Shown here: positions 1 to 8,220 of the stretch, piece by piece
How the letters are laid out: the number at the start of each line of letters is the position of its first letter
Numbering within the stretch: the stretch's first letter is position 1
NCBI RefSeq assembly: GCF_900166965.1
Contig: NZ_FUZI01000003.1
Location: 186,001-250,000 of the forward strand
Origin: Photobacterium piscicola
GTDB taxonomy: Bacteria > Pseudomonadota > Gammaproteobacteria > Enterobacterales > Vibrionaceae
DNA: 64,000 bases
Reading direction: 5' to 3'
Notes under the pieces: model-generated
Databases searched by the model: none
Seen by the model: only the letters and a program-made list of their open reading frames with translations
What the model was told of the DNA's origin: nothing
Made by a program: the position numbers and the translations under genes

Positions 1-1036
1 GCTCTGGTGCTGTGATGGTTTGTCCTTTTGCGACCGCAACTTGATCAATGGCAAGATCTTCACCCGCTAGACGGACATTTTGACCCGCTTTAATGGCACC
101 CATAGCAAGATTAAACGTGACAGTGTCACCATCTTGGTGTGCTTGTTCACGCATAATCACGGTATCAGCAGCTTGAGGTACGGGGGCACCTGTCATGATA
201 CGTACTGCTTCACCTGCTTGTAGCGGGTGTGGATAATGATGCCCAGCAAGCACTTGACCGACAACGGTATAGCTATTGAGATCAATATCTGCGCCACGAA
301 TAGCGTAACCATCCATCGCGGAATTAGTATGTTGTGGCACATTCACGGGTGAGAGAATATCAGTATGTACGATATGACCCAGTGCGTGTTTAAGCTCAAC
401 GGTCAGTGGGTTATCAATGGTCTTTATTTGCGCAAGAATACGCTGACGACCTTGCTCAACCGATAACATACCTTGTGGTTGAACTTCATCACAACTGGCT
501 GTTTTTATTGATTGTTGTTGTGATTTTGAACTGTATTTAACCACAAAATTGGTTAATTGTTCGATATCATCAATACTTATTTGCGGCAAGCTTGTATCGG
601 TTTTGATATCACTCGCAACGGCAATAATATTATTATCATTTTGAAATAACCACGGTTTATTGATCGCTTGACGGTGTAATTCAATTTTAGGGAAATCAAG
701 GTTTTTAAAACCTTCCACTAAAATAAGATCGAGTTGGGTTTGATCTAATTGGCGAATTAAATACGCTAAGGTTGCTTCCGTTGTTGGTGTTTCAGTGATC
801 AATGCGCGGCGGTAACGCGAGGAGATAAGCATTTGGCTTGCACCTGCTTTGCGTAATCGGTAGCTATCTTTGCCTGGTTCATCAAGATCAAAATCATGGT
901 GAGCATGCTTGATTACAGCGATGCGCAGACCTTGTTCAACTAAGTTAGGTAACATCGCTTCAATAAGGGTCGTTTTTCCAGTACCACTGAATGCAGCAAA
1001 GCCTAATAATGGCACTGATGCGTTAATTTGAGTCAT
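1..1036 (-). CDS. MobB-MoeA fusion (molybdenum cofactor biosynthesis), 3' end cut off by window edge
   Basis: The frame is open from the ATG at 1036 to the window edge, so the C-terminus is missing. The product starts [23 protein letters not shown]; the P-loop [12 protein letters not shown] near residue 12 is the MobB GTPase signature. From about residue 195 it continues as MoeA ([16 protein letters not shown], then [16 protein letters not shown] near residue 245). MobB assists guanylation of molybdopterin and MoeA inserts the metal into adenylated molybdopterin, both in the cytoplasm. MobB fused ahead of MoeA is known in Vibrionaceae. The start overlaps the mobA stop by 14 nt, so the two are probably translationally coupled and belong to the tupABC-mobA operon. 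Confidence 0.93.
   Translation of the reverse strand, partial: MTQINASVPLLGFAAFSGTGKTTLIEAMLPNLVEQGLRIAVIKHAHHDFDLDEPGKDSYRLRKAGASQMLISSRYRRALITETPTTEATLAYLIRQLDQTQLDLILVEGFKNLDFPKIELHRQAINKPWLFQNDNNIIAVASDIKTDTSLPQISIDDIEQLTNFVVKYSSKSQQQSIKTASCDEVQPQGMLSVEQGRQRILAQIKTIDNPLTVELKHALGHIVHTDILSPVNVPQHTNSAMDGYAIRGADIDLNSYTVVGQVLAGHHYPHPLQAGEAVRIMTGAPVPQAADTVIMREQAHQDGDTVTFNLAMGAIKAGQNVRLAGEDLAIDQVAVAKGQTITAPE
117..129. promoter_or_regulatory. matS site (MatP target)
   Basis: The 13 bp GTGACAGTGTCAC match the E. coli matS consensus GTGACRNYGTCAC at every position. The site lies inside the moeA part of the fusion gene. It is one of four exact matches in this window, which also encodes MatP. Confidence 0.75.
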
Positions 1037-1616
1037 GGCGTGCTCCAAATTGTGATAATTCATCAGGGGTGTTGAGATTAATAAAAGCATCTGTTTGATC
1101 ACTAAAATCAACGGTGATCATATTACATTGACGATATAGTAAAATGATCTTGCGATCGCCATTAGCTAAAAAAGCTTCTAGCTTAGGTAAAATACGGCGA
1201 TGCAGTAGAGTAACAACAGGCTGAATGTAATCACCATTATGTGCAACGGCTATATCAGTATCAGGCTGACATGCTGCTGCCATTCGAGAAACTAAATCAT
1301 GGGGTAGTTGCGGGCAATCGCAAGGTACAAAACCAATCCAATCGTTATCAATGTGGTGTAAAGCTGCATGCATGCCACCGAGCGGGCCGGGATAGTTTTC
1401 AATGCTATCACCAAACACATCACCATATTGGCTGTAGATATTCTGATTACGGTTAGCATTAATGCTGATATGAGATGTTTGGGGGGTCAGTGTATCAATA
1501 ACATGTTGAATAAAGGGTTGACCTGCAAGTTCAATCAGGCCTTTATCGTTGCCTCCCATACGGCTGGCTTGGCCACCCGCTAAAATGACCCAATGGGTTT
1601 GTTCAGGCGTAGGCAT
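1023..1616 (-). CDS. mobA: Molybdenum cofactor guanylyltransferase MobA
   Basis: The product of about 197 aa (usual length about 195) links GMP to molybdopterin to make the MGD cofactor that the formate dehydrogenase in this window needs. The N-terminal nucleotide-binding motif [16 protein letters not shown] is clear, followed by [10 protein letters not shown] and [11 protein letters not shown] longer frame exists, but the ATG at 1616 is preceded by AAGGA with good spacing and gives the standard N-terminus [15 protein letters not shown], so I chose it. The gene overlaps the end of tupC by 14 nt and the start of mobB-moeA by 14 nt, which indicates one tightly coupled operon. Confidence 0.95.
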   Translation of the reverse strand: MPTPEQTHWVILAGGQASRMGGNDKGLIELAGQPFIQHVIDTLTPQTSHISINANRNQNIYSQYGDVFGDSIENYPGPLGGMHAALHHIDNDWIGFVPCDCPQLPHDLVSRMAAACQPDTDIAVAHNGDYIQPVVTLLHRRILPKLEAFLANGDRKIILLYRQCNMITVDFSDQTDAFINLNTPDELSQFGARHDSN

Positions 1617-2316
1617 AATTATCCTTATTGTTTTTGATATCTGTAACGAGTTGGAGATCGGCTCGTTCAATTAATTGGGTGTCATTGATTGTCCATTGAC
1701 GGCGACAAAGTGCGGTAAGTGCATTTTGTTGGTGGCTAGTGATCACTAAACTGGTGCCACGTGACAATAAATCTTCCGCTAAAATAACTTGGCGATTGAT
1801 GGATTCTTGATCCATGCTGGCACTGGATTCATCCATTAATAATACGCTAGGTTTAAGTACCCATGCGCGTGCCATTGCGACGCGTTGACGTTCACCACCA
1901 GACAATACAGAGACATGTTCATCAGCTAAGGTTTCAAGGCCGACCATGCGTAGTGCATTAATGGCTTCATTTCTACGTTTTTGGCGATCTTTAATCGCAA
2001 ACCTTAGTCCATAGCATACATTGTTAAATACTGTTGCATCAAACATATACGGTGTTTGGTGTAAGTAGATAATACTCCCTTCATAGCATCCGCTAAAGAG
2101 ACGTTTAAAAAAAGTATGCTGATGAATATTAACGCTGCCTGTTGTAGGTTTTTGTAGGCCAGCTAAAACTTTCAATAAGGTTGTTTTACCGACACCATTA
2201 TCGCCGGTTAAATAAATGGCATCTTTGGGGGCTAAATTTAGTTGAGGAATGTGAAACAGCAATCGGCTTTTAAAACGAACAGAGAGGTCGAGTGCCTGAA
2301 TAGAAGCATGAATCAT
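1603..2316 (-). CDS. tupC: Tungstate-type ABC transporter ATP-binding protein TupC
   Basis: ATPase subunit of about 237 aa. The Walker A motif is GDNGVGKTT, the signature is [15 protein letters not shown], and Walker B is [12 protein letters not shown]. The start at 2316 ([13 protein letters not shown]) follows GAGG with reasonable spacing; an upstream in-frame ATG at 2358 would run into tupB and is less likely. The subunit energises uptake of tungstate, or of molybdate or related oxyanions, through TupB with TupA. It lies between tupB and mobA in one operon. The tungstate rather than molybdate assignment rests on the TupA-like partner and is not certain. Confidence 0.88.
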   Translation of the reverse strand: MIHASIQALDLSVRFKSRLLFHIPQLNLAPKDAIYLTGDNGVGKTTLLKVLAGLQKPTTGSVNIHQHTFFKRLFSGCYEGSIIYLHQTPYMFDATVFNNVCYGLRFAIKDRQKRRNEAINALRMVGLETLADEHVSVLSGGERQRVAMARAWVLKPSVLLMDESSASMDQESINRQVILAEDLLSRGTSLVITSHQQNALTALCRRQWTINDTQLIERADLQLVTDIKNNKDNYAYA

Positions 2317-2329
2317 AAGAAGACCTCGC

Positions 2330-3031
2330 TTAGTTAGTTCGCAAATGGGCTTTGCCACGCGCGATAGATAAAATAAAGTTTAGACCTAAGGCTAAAATAA
2401 GTAACACCATTCCTAGTGCGACCCCTTGAGCAAATGCACCTTTTGAGCTTTCAAGTGCAATGGCAGTTGGAATATTTCGAGTGGAATTTAAAATATTGCC
2501 ACCCACCATCATCGAACAACCAACTTCAGTGATAACGCGGCTAAAAGAAGCAATAATAGCGGCAAGTAATGGAAATCGACTTTCCCACATTAAGCTGAGT
2601 AAAGCACGAGGATAGCTAGCGCCCAAAGTGAGTGCTGTTTCCCATGCACGTCGATCACTGTTTTGAAATGCGGCATGCATCATCGAAATAAGTAATGGAA
2701 AACAAATCAGCACTTGACCTAAAATCATCGCTTTTTGAGTAAACAGCATTTGCCAGTCACCTAAAGGGCCAGCACGAGAGAGCAACATGTAAAGCAGTAA
2801 ACCAATCACTACCGTTGGCACTGATTGTAGTGTGTTCATTAACGAAAGGGTTAACCAGCGGCCAGGGAATTTACCGTAAGCTAAAGCAAATGCAATCAAT
2901 AGTGAGGGAATAATCACTAAGGCAATGGCAAAAAGAGACACAGAAAATGACACGCCCACAATGCCCCAAAGTGCGCTATCGCCGCTAAAAAGAAGTTGGG
3001 TCGCTTGTTGCGTTGTCTGCCAAATATTCAT
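2330..3031 (-). CDS. tupB: Tungstate-type ABC transporter permease TupB
   Basis: Inner-membrane permease of 233 aa with about five to six hydrophobic segments. The EAA loop region WETALTLGASYPRALLSL lies near residues 130-147, where TupC would dock. The C-terminal motif region GGNILNSTRNIPTAIALE is typical of the TupB/ModB-like family. It lies between tupA, 162 bp upstream, and tupC, which starts 13 nt downstream. An intercistronic hairpin upstream may reduce expression relative to tupA, as is usual for a binding protein followed by its permease. Confidence 0.9.
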   Translation of the reverse strand: MNIWQTTQQATQLLFSGDSALWGIVGVSFSVSLFAIALVIIPSLLIAFALAYGKFPGRWLTLSLMNTLQSVPTVVIGLLLYMLLSRAGPLGDWQMLFTQKAMILGQVLICFPLLISMMHAAFQNSDRRAWETALTLGASYPRALLSLMWESRFPLLAAIIASFSRVITEVGCSMMVGGNILNSTRNIPTAIALESSKGAFAQGVALGMVLLILALGLNFILSIARGKAHLRTN

Positions 3032-3122
3032 GGTAGTGTTTCTTTTAACCTAAAAAAATACGCCGATGGAGCTATCATTCACGTTATTAACAGTAAGTCT
3101 AAAACGTTATGTTATAACTGTG

Positions 3123-3144
3123 AGCTCATTATAGTTAATGAGCT
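3123..3144 (-). other. Intercistronic hairpin between tupA and tupB
   Basis: AGCTCATTA and TAATGAGCT form a perfect 9-bp stem with a 4-nt loop. No T-run follows on the minus strand, so this is more likely an mRNA processing or 3'-protection element than a full terminator. Confidence 0.45.
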
Positions 3145-3193
3145 AAATAAACAACCATCAGCGAAATGTCACATTAAATTAGAATGTTATCTT

Positions 3194-4018
3194 TTATTGC
3201 GTTTGTGCATCTGCAACGAATAATTGCTTACCATGACGCTGGTAGTTATTGATCAGTTTTTGTGCTTTAGGATTAACTAGCCAATCACTGAATGTTTTCG
3301 CACCTTGGTAGTTAAGATCAGGGTAGCGGCTAGGGTTGATTAAAATCACTTGGTAAGGGTTAAAGAGGCGTTTATCACCTTCAACCATGATTTCAAGATC
3401 AAGTTTGGTTTCATACGCTAGCCATGTGCCACGATCTGTTAAGGTGTAGGCTTGTAATTCTGATGCCATGTTTAGCGTTGGCCCCATACCTTGACCGACT
3501 GCTTTATAGCCACCAAAGTTAGGCTCCATTTTTGTTTGAGCCCAAATGTTCAGCTCTTTTTTGTTTGTACCTGAATCATCACCACGAGAAATAAAGGTGG
3601 CGTTATCAGTGGCAATCGCTTTTAGTGCATCAGCAACATTTTTATCACCTTTAATTTCAGCTGGATCACTTTTGGGCCCAACTAAAACAAAATCGTTGTA
3701 CATTAATTTACGTGGTAATACACCAAAGCCTTTTTCAACAAACTGTGCTTCTGATTGTGGTGCATGCGTCATGACTAAATCAACATCACCGTGTTCACCC
3801 ATGCGTAATGCTTTTCCTGTGCCAGCAGCTAACACTTCGACGGTATAACCAGTGTCTTTAGTAAATACAGGCAGTAAATAATCTAGCAACCCAGAATGAT
3901 AAGTGCTGGTGGTCGTTGCTAGGCGCACAGTCTTATTCATTGCTGTTTCTGTGGTCGCATAAGCCATCGTTGCCGATGCGCAGCCAAGAATAACTAAAGT
4001 TGTTTTTAATAAGTTCAT
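3194..4018 (-). CDS. tupA: Tungstate-type ABC transporter periplasmic binding protein TupA
   Basis: Binding protein of about 274 aa. The chosen start at 4018 (MNLLKTTLVILGCASATMAYA) gives a classic Sec signal peptide and is preceded by AGGAA. The mature part begins VRLATTTSTYHSGLLDYLLPVF, the hallmark of TupA/WtpA-like oxyanion receptors, followed by EVLAAGTGKALRMGEHGDVDLVMTHAP. It captures tungstate, or less specifically molybdate, in the periplasm for TupBC. A perfect sigma-54 promoter sequence lies 123-139 nt upstream. Because the operon continues into mobA and mobB-moeA, the metal it brings in is probably used for the molybdopterin cofactor of the formate dehydrogenase nearby. Confidence 0.9.
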   Translation of the reverse strand: MNLLKTTLVILGCASATMAYATTETAMNKTVRLATTTSTYHSGLLDYLLPVFTKDTGYTVEVLAAGTGKALRMGEHGDVDLVMTHAPQSEAQFVEKGFGVLPRKLMYNDFVLVGPKSDPAEIKGDKNVADALKAIATDNATFISRGDDSGTNKKELNIWAQTKMEPNFGGYKAVGQGMGPTLNMASELQAYTLTDRGTWLAYETKLDLEIMVEGDKRLFNPYQVILINPSRYPDLNYQGAKTFSDWLVNPKAQKLINNYQRHGKQLFVADAQTQ

Positions 4019-4140
4019 CAACGTTCCTGATCGATTGGGTTGCATTAAAAAATGTTGAGATAGTAAGTCACGAAACTTTGCTAACGAGATATGCGCCAAA
4101 ATGACCCAGATCATCGAAATAAATTGCGTAGGTCAGCTAT

Positions 4141-4157
4141 AAGCAAATAAAGTGCCA
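4141..4157 (-). promoter_or_regulatory. Sigma-54 (RpoN) promoter of the tupABC operon
   Basis: Read on the minus strand the sequence is TGGCACTTTATTTGCTT. It has both consensus elements TGGCAC and TTGC with the required 12-nt GG-to-GC distance. Transcription would start near 4131 and leave a leader of about 110 nt before tupA. Confidence 0.75.
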
Positions 4158-4281
4158 TCTTTTTAATGTTGATAAAAAGGACTGGTTATGTGATTTTGGT
4201 ATCATATATTACTTAAAATAGGTTAAAGGTAACCGAAATTATACCGAATGATAAAACAATTTTGACTTAATGATTCATAGT

Positions 4282-4324
4282 GAGACAAAATGTCGCAAAT
4301 TTTGGTTTGGTTAAAATGTCTCGG
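4282..4324. promoter_or_regulatory. Candidate enhancer sites for the adjacent NtrC-family regulator
   Basis: GAGACAAAATGTCGC (4282-4296) is a dyad of the form AGACA-N3-TGTCG. A second half-site AAATGTCTCGG follows at 4314-4324. The same dyad occurs in the fdh operon promoter (14819-14831). The sites lie 125-183 bp upstream of the tupA sigma-54 promoter, a typical enhancer distance, and 6-48 bp before the regulator's own start codon, so autoregulation is also possible. The link to the regulator is inferred. Confidence 0.55.
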
Positions 4325-4329
4325 TATCT

Positions 4330-5790
4330 ATGTCTGATTTTAGTTTGTCTTCATCTTGGACCGCAGTTTCTGTATTAGTGGTTGATGATGAACCAGGAAT
4401 GCGCACGATTTTAAAGAAAGCGTTAAGTAAAAAATTTGCTCAAGTAGATACCGCAGGAAGTATTGAAGAAGCTGAAGAAATTCGTAAACGCTGCCATTTT
4501 GATTTGTTAATTGTTGATATTAACTTACCCGGCCGTTCTGGTATTGAATGGCATGAAGCGTTTGATCCGACAACCCGTCGTAGTGATGTGATTTTTATGA
4601 CCGGTTATGCTGATTTAGAAATGGCAATTCAAGCCCTACGTGCTGGTGCGTCTGACTTTATTCTAAAACCCTTCAATCTTGATCAAATGATGCAGTCGGT
4701 TAATCGTTGTATTGAACGTCGATTAGTGGAACGCCAAAATTTCGCATTGCAACGTGACGTTGAGCGTAGTTATCCCGTCAATATCATTGGTGATGCGCCT
4801 GCTACACAACAAATGAAAAAACTGATTGCCCAAGTTGCACCATCGATTGCTGCGGTTTTAGTCGAAGGTGAGTCGGGGACGGGTAAAGAATTGGTCGCTC
4901 GCGCATTACACCAGTTAAGTAAGCGTACTGGACCTTTTGTACCTATTAACTGTGGCGCTATTGCGCCTGAACTTTTAGAGAGTGAGCTGTTTGGTCATGT
5001 CTCCGGTGCATTTACTGGCGCAAAGAAAAGCCGCGAAGGTCTGTTTCGTGTCGCTAATAATGGCACATTGTTTCTAGATGAAATCGGTGAAATGCCATTA
5101 GCAATGCAGTCATCATTGCTACGCGCACTAGAGCAAAAAGCCATTCGTCCTGTTGGATCTGAGCGAGAAATTCAAATTGATGTTCGTATCGTTGCTGCAA
5201 CAAACCGTAATTTGAAACTTGAGGTAGAAGAAGGCCGTTTTCGTCGAGATTTATATTATCGATTAAATGTTTTAACTATTGATTTGCCATCATTACGTGA
5301 ACGCGTGGAAGATATTCCGTCATTAACCCATCATTTTACGCTACAGCTATCAAAAGACTTGGGTATGAAAGCCATCAGTTGGACTCATGAAGATATTTTA
5401 GCAATGCAAGCCTATTCATGGCCCGGCAATATTCGTGAACTTCGAAATATGATGGAACGGTGTATTTTATTGGGTAAGCCGCCAGCTGATTATTGGCGTG
5501 AATTACAAGGTGATGCATTACCTGTTGCTATTACAAATGAGCAAGGGGTGACGGGAGAAGAGCTTGAACTTAATAGCGCTCATCCTCAACGACCCTGTCA
5601 ATGCCATGAGGACGGAGAAGATCAATATTGTTATCCCGTTACATGGACATTAAAAGAAGTTGAAAAAGCACATATTATGCAAGTTGTTGATGCCAGTGAC
5701 GGTAATAAATCAGCAGCAGCTCGCCAACTCGGTGTGGCAAGAAAAACATTAGAGCGCAAATACAAAGAATGGACAGAAGAATTACAATGA
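4330..5790 (+). CDS. Sigma-54-dependent response regulator (NtrC family)
   Basis: Protein of 486 aa. An N-terminal receiver domain (about 14-125) has phospho-acceptor Asp63 in LLIVDINLPG and acidic residues in VVDDEPG. The AAA+ sigma-54 activation domain has Walker A GESGTGKE near residue 180 and the sigma-54 contact loop GAFTGA near 231. A Fis-type HTH lies at the C-terminus (NKSAAARQLGVARKTLERKY). It activates RpoN-dependent promoters from a distance. The partner kinase starts 10 nt downstream. The gene sits divergently from tupABC in a fdh/molybdopterin island with four sigma-54 promoter matches, so these are its likely targets. The ribosome-binding site before the ATG is weak. A Cys-rich insert (CQCHEDGEDQYC) before the HTH is unusual and could bind a metal. 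Confidence 0.93.
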   Translation: MSDFSLSSSWTAVSVLVVDDEPGMRTILKKALSKKFAQVDTAGSIEEAEEIRKRCHFDLLIVDINLPGRSGIEWHEAFDPTTRRSDVIFMTGYADLEMAIQALRAGASDFILKPFNLDQMMQSVNRCIERRLVERQNFALQRDVERSYPVNIIGDAPATQQMKKLIAQVAPSIAAVLVEGESGTGKELVARALHQLSKRTGPFVPINCGAIAPELLESELFGHVSGAFTGAKKSREGLFRVANNGTLFLDEIGEMPLAMQSSLLRALEQKAIRPVGSEREIQIDVRIVAATNRNLKLEVEEGRFRRDLYYRLNVLTIDLPSLRERVEDIPSLTHHFTLQLSKDLGMKAISWTHEDILAMQAYSWPGNIRELRNMMERCILLGKPPADYWRELQGDALPVAITNEQGVTGEELELNSAHPQRPCQCHEDGEDQYCYPVTWTLKEVEKAHIMQVVDASDGNKSAAARQLGVARKTLERKYKEWTEELQ

Positions 5791-5800
5791 AATTAATACT

Positions 5801-7843
5801 ATGAAAGCAAAAGCATTTGTTTTGATGTGGTTACGACGATTTCAGACCATGGTGCGCTATCGGTTATTAGTGCTGACTTCTGTGCCTATTTTTCTGACAT
5901 TATTGACCTTAATTGCCATTACTTTTTACTGGACGATAACCTACACTTGGCAAAATGCATTAATGAATGTAAGAGCCGATTTAGCCGTTGCGCACCATAG
6001 TATGGTATTGCTTAAAAAAGAGCAGCGAATGGAACTACAAGCCTTTGCTAACTCTTACGACTTTCAACGTCGATTACGTTTTAATGAAGTAACACTACTC
6101 GATTGGGTTCGTCAGCAAAATAAACATTATCAATTAGATTTTGTGGTGTTGCATCCTGTGAGTAAATTGAATCGCTTTTCAAGCCAAGAGCAGACGTTGT
6201 TACTATCAGGTAAAGAACAAACGTTTTTTCAAGTATTAGACAGTGCTGAACTTTATGATTTAAATCCCAATTTGCCAGCCAAAGCGCAATTACCCTTACT
6301 TACAGAAGGCACGATTGAGCAAAAAGGTCTGATTAGCCGTAGCTTGGTGCCTATTTTTAATCAACAAGGCGATCTTAAGTGGATTTTAGATGGCGGTATC
6401 TTATTAAACAATAGCACCTCGCTGGTGGATCGTATTCGTGATTTGGTTTATGCCGAAGGCACTTTGCCAAATGGTAGCCTTGGCACTGTTACCTTATTCA
6501 TGGGGGATGTGCGGATTAGTACTAATGTACCATTAGACAGTGCCAACCTTATTGGTCGAGCCGTGGGAACGCGTGTTTCTGAAGACGTTAAACAACATGT
6601 CTTACAACAAGGACAAACGTTTGTTGATCGTGCCTTTGTATATGATAGTTGGTATGTTTCTGCTTATGAGCCGTTACATGCAAATGACGGTAAAGTCGTT
6701 GGCATGCTCTATACGGGTTATTTACAATGGCCTCTCATCTATCGTCATTTAACCAACATTATTGAAATGAGTGTGAGTATCTTATTGGTACTGATATTTA
6801 CCAGTGTCATTGTGTATCGTGGTTCGCGTGATTTGTTTTTACCGATTGAAAAAATCTATCAGGTTGCTAAAGCGGTACAAATGGGATTAAAGCGGCGGGT
6901 GGGAAAGTTAGATCTATCAGAAGGGCATGAATTACAAATATTAGGTAAACAATTTGATTCTATGTTAGATCAATTAGAGCAACGTAACGGACTCATTAAA
7001 CTGACCGCGATAGAACTCGAAGATAAAGTCGAACAGCGTACTCAGAGTTTACATCAGAAAACAGAAGAGCTAGAGCGCCACATTCAATTATTGCATCAAG
7101 CACGATCTAAACTGGTGGCAACAGAAAAATTAGCCGCATTGGGTGAGTTAACCGCAGGTATTGCGCATGAAATTAATAATCCGACGGCAGTTATTTTGGG
7201 TAATATTGAATTAATTCAGCTAGAACTTGGTGATAATACGGCAGATGTTCAAGAAGAGCTGGCTGCCATTCACCTTCAAATTGATCGTATTCGTAATATC
7301 ACTCGCAGTTTATTGCAATACAGCCGTCAAGGTGGTGTGCAAGATGAAGTGACATGGCATCACTTAAATTTGATTGTAGAAGAAAGCTTAACACTTGTAC
7401 GCTCAGGTACTAAAAAGATGGATGTTCAATTTGAGGTTAACCTTGAAGCTAAATGCAGTGTTGAAGTCAATCGTCATCAATTATTGCAAGTGTTAGTTAA
7501 TTTACAGATGAATGGTATCCATGCGATGGATGATAAAGGATTATTAAAGATAGCTACCGATGATTGGATTGATGAACAAGGTGAGGTGCGTGGAGCGATG
7601 GTGATTATTACCGATCATGGCTGCGGTATTTCAGCACTAAATATGAAACGTATTTTTGATCCTTTTTTCACTACTCGTCGTTCGGGGACGGGATTAGGTT
7701 TATCGGTCAGTCAGAGTATTGTGGCTAATGTCGGTGGAGAAATAACGGTTGATTCTGTAGAAGGTCAAGGTTCCACATTTACTGTATATCTTAAACATAA
7801 GAAAGAATCGCCCAGTGAACTGGATCTTCATGTGACAGCGTAA
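5801..7843 (+). CDS. Membrane sensor histidine kinase, partner of the upstream regulator
   Basis: Protein of 680 aa. TM1 spans about 20-43, then come a large periplasmic sensor region (about 44-316, Cache-like in layout), TM2 about 317-340, HAMP about 341-393 and a coiled coil about 395-440. The phospho-acceptor is His456 in GELTAGIAHEINNPTAV. The C-terminal HATPase has GTGLGLSVSQSIVANVGG. The H-box is of the NtrB-like class that usually pairs with sigma-54 regulators. It should phosphorylate the response regulator encoded 10 nt upstream. The signal is unknown; periplasmic formate, an oxyanion or a respiratory cue would fit the neighbourhood. The gene is closed by a strong terminator. Confidence 0.9.
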   Translation: MKAKAFVLMWLRRFQTMVRYRLLVLTSVPIFLTLLTLIAITFYWTITYTWQNALMNVRADLAVAHHSMVLLKKEQRMELQAFANSYDFQRRLRFNEVTLLDWVRQQNKHYQLDFVVLHPVSKLNRFSSQEQTLLLSGKEQTFFQVLDSAELYDLNPNLPAKAQLPLLTEGTIEQKGLISRSLVPIFNQQGDLKWILDGGILLNNSTSLVDRIRDLVYAEGTLPNGSLGTVTLFMGDVRISTNVPLDSANLIGRAVGTRVSEDVKQHVLQQGQTFVDRAFVYDSWYVSAYEPLHANDGKVVGMLYTGYLQWPLIYRHLTNIIEMSVSILLVLIFTSVIVYRGSRDLFLPIEKIYQVAKAVQMGLKRRVGKLDLSEGHELQILGKQFDSMLDQLEQRNGLIKLTAIELEDKVEQRTQSLHQKTEELERHIQLLHQARSKLVATEKLAALGELTAGIAHEINNPTAVILGNIELIQLELGDNTADVQEELAAIHLQIDRIRNITRSLLQYSRQGGVQDEVTWHHLNLIVEESLTLVRSGTKKMDVQFEVNLEAKCSVEVNRHQLLQVLVNLQMNGIHAMDDKGLLKIATDDWIDEQGEVRGAMVIITDHGCGISALNMKRIFDPFFTTRRSGTGLGLSVSQSIVANVGGEITVDSVEGQGSTFTVYLKHKKESPSELDLHVTA

Positions 7844-7844
7844 C
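7832..7844. promoter_or_regulatory. Degenerate matS-like site
   Basis: GTGACAGCGTAAC differs from the matS consensus at one position. It overlaps the end of the histidine kinase gene. This is a weak candidate only. Confidence 0.25.
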
Positions 7845-7866
7845 AAAAACCAGATTTATGAATAAC

Positions 7867-7917
7867 AAAAAGCCCCTTGGTAACTGCTTGTTCATTGCAG
7901 TTCCAAGGGGCTTTTTT
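7867..7917 (+). terminator. Rho-independent terminator after the two-component operon
   Basis: A long stem of AAGCCCCTTGG-AACTGC pairs with GCAGTTCCAAGGGGCTT, with one bulged base, and is followed by a T-run. The A-run on the other side means it can also stop minus-strand transcripts coming from the small ORF downstream. Confidence 0.88.
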
Positions 7918-7957
7918 GTCGCGTTGTGTTTTTAGCTGATTGTAATATAAGCCATCG

Positions 7958-8059
7958 TTACATAATGGATAAACCAACGACAAGAAACAGTGATGCGGTA
8001 AGAGATATTCGGCTAATAAGTCCGAATGAGGAAGGGATAATCATTTCGGTATGCGGCAT
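7958..8059 (-). CDS. Possible 33-aa membrane miniprotein
   Basis: The ORF reads MPHTEMIIPSSFGLISRIS followed by LTASLFLVVGLSIM. An excellent ribosome-binding site AAGGAG lies 5 nt before the ATG. The C-terminal half (about residues 19-33) is hydrophobic enough for one membrane segment. It stands alone in a 377-bp gap between a bidirectional terminator and the C45 hydrolase gene. I do not recognise the family. It may be a real small protein or chance; conservation in relatives would decide. Confidence 0.45.
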   Translation of the reverse strand: MPHTEMIIPSSFGLISRISLTASLFLVVGLSIM

Positions 8060-8220
8060 AGATGCTCCTTTTGCTTGAAGACCCTTTAAAGCATAGCTTA
8101 TATGTTTGTATCATATTGTTTTAATGTTTAATTTTTTCGATAAAATGAGAATTAAAACAATAATCGCGGTCATATTGAATCAAAAAGGTGACTAATGACC
8201 GCGATATGAGGTTCTATTAA

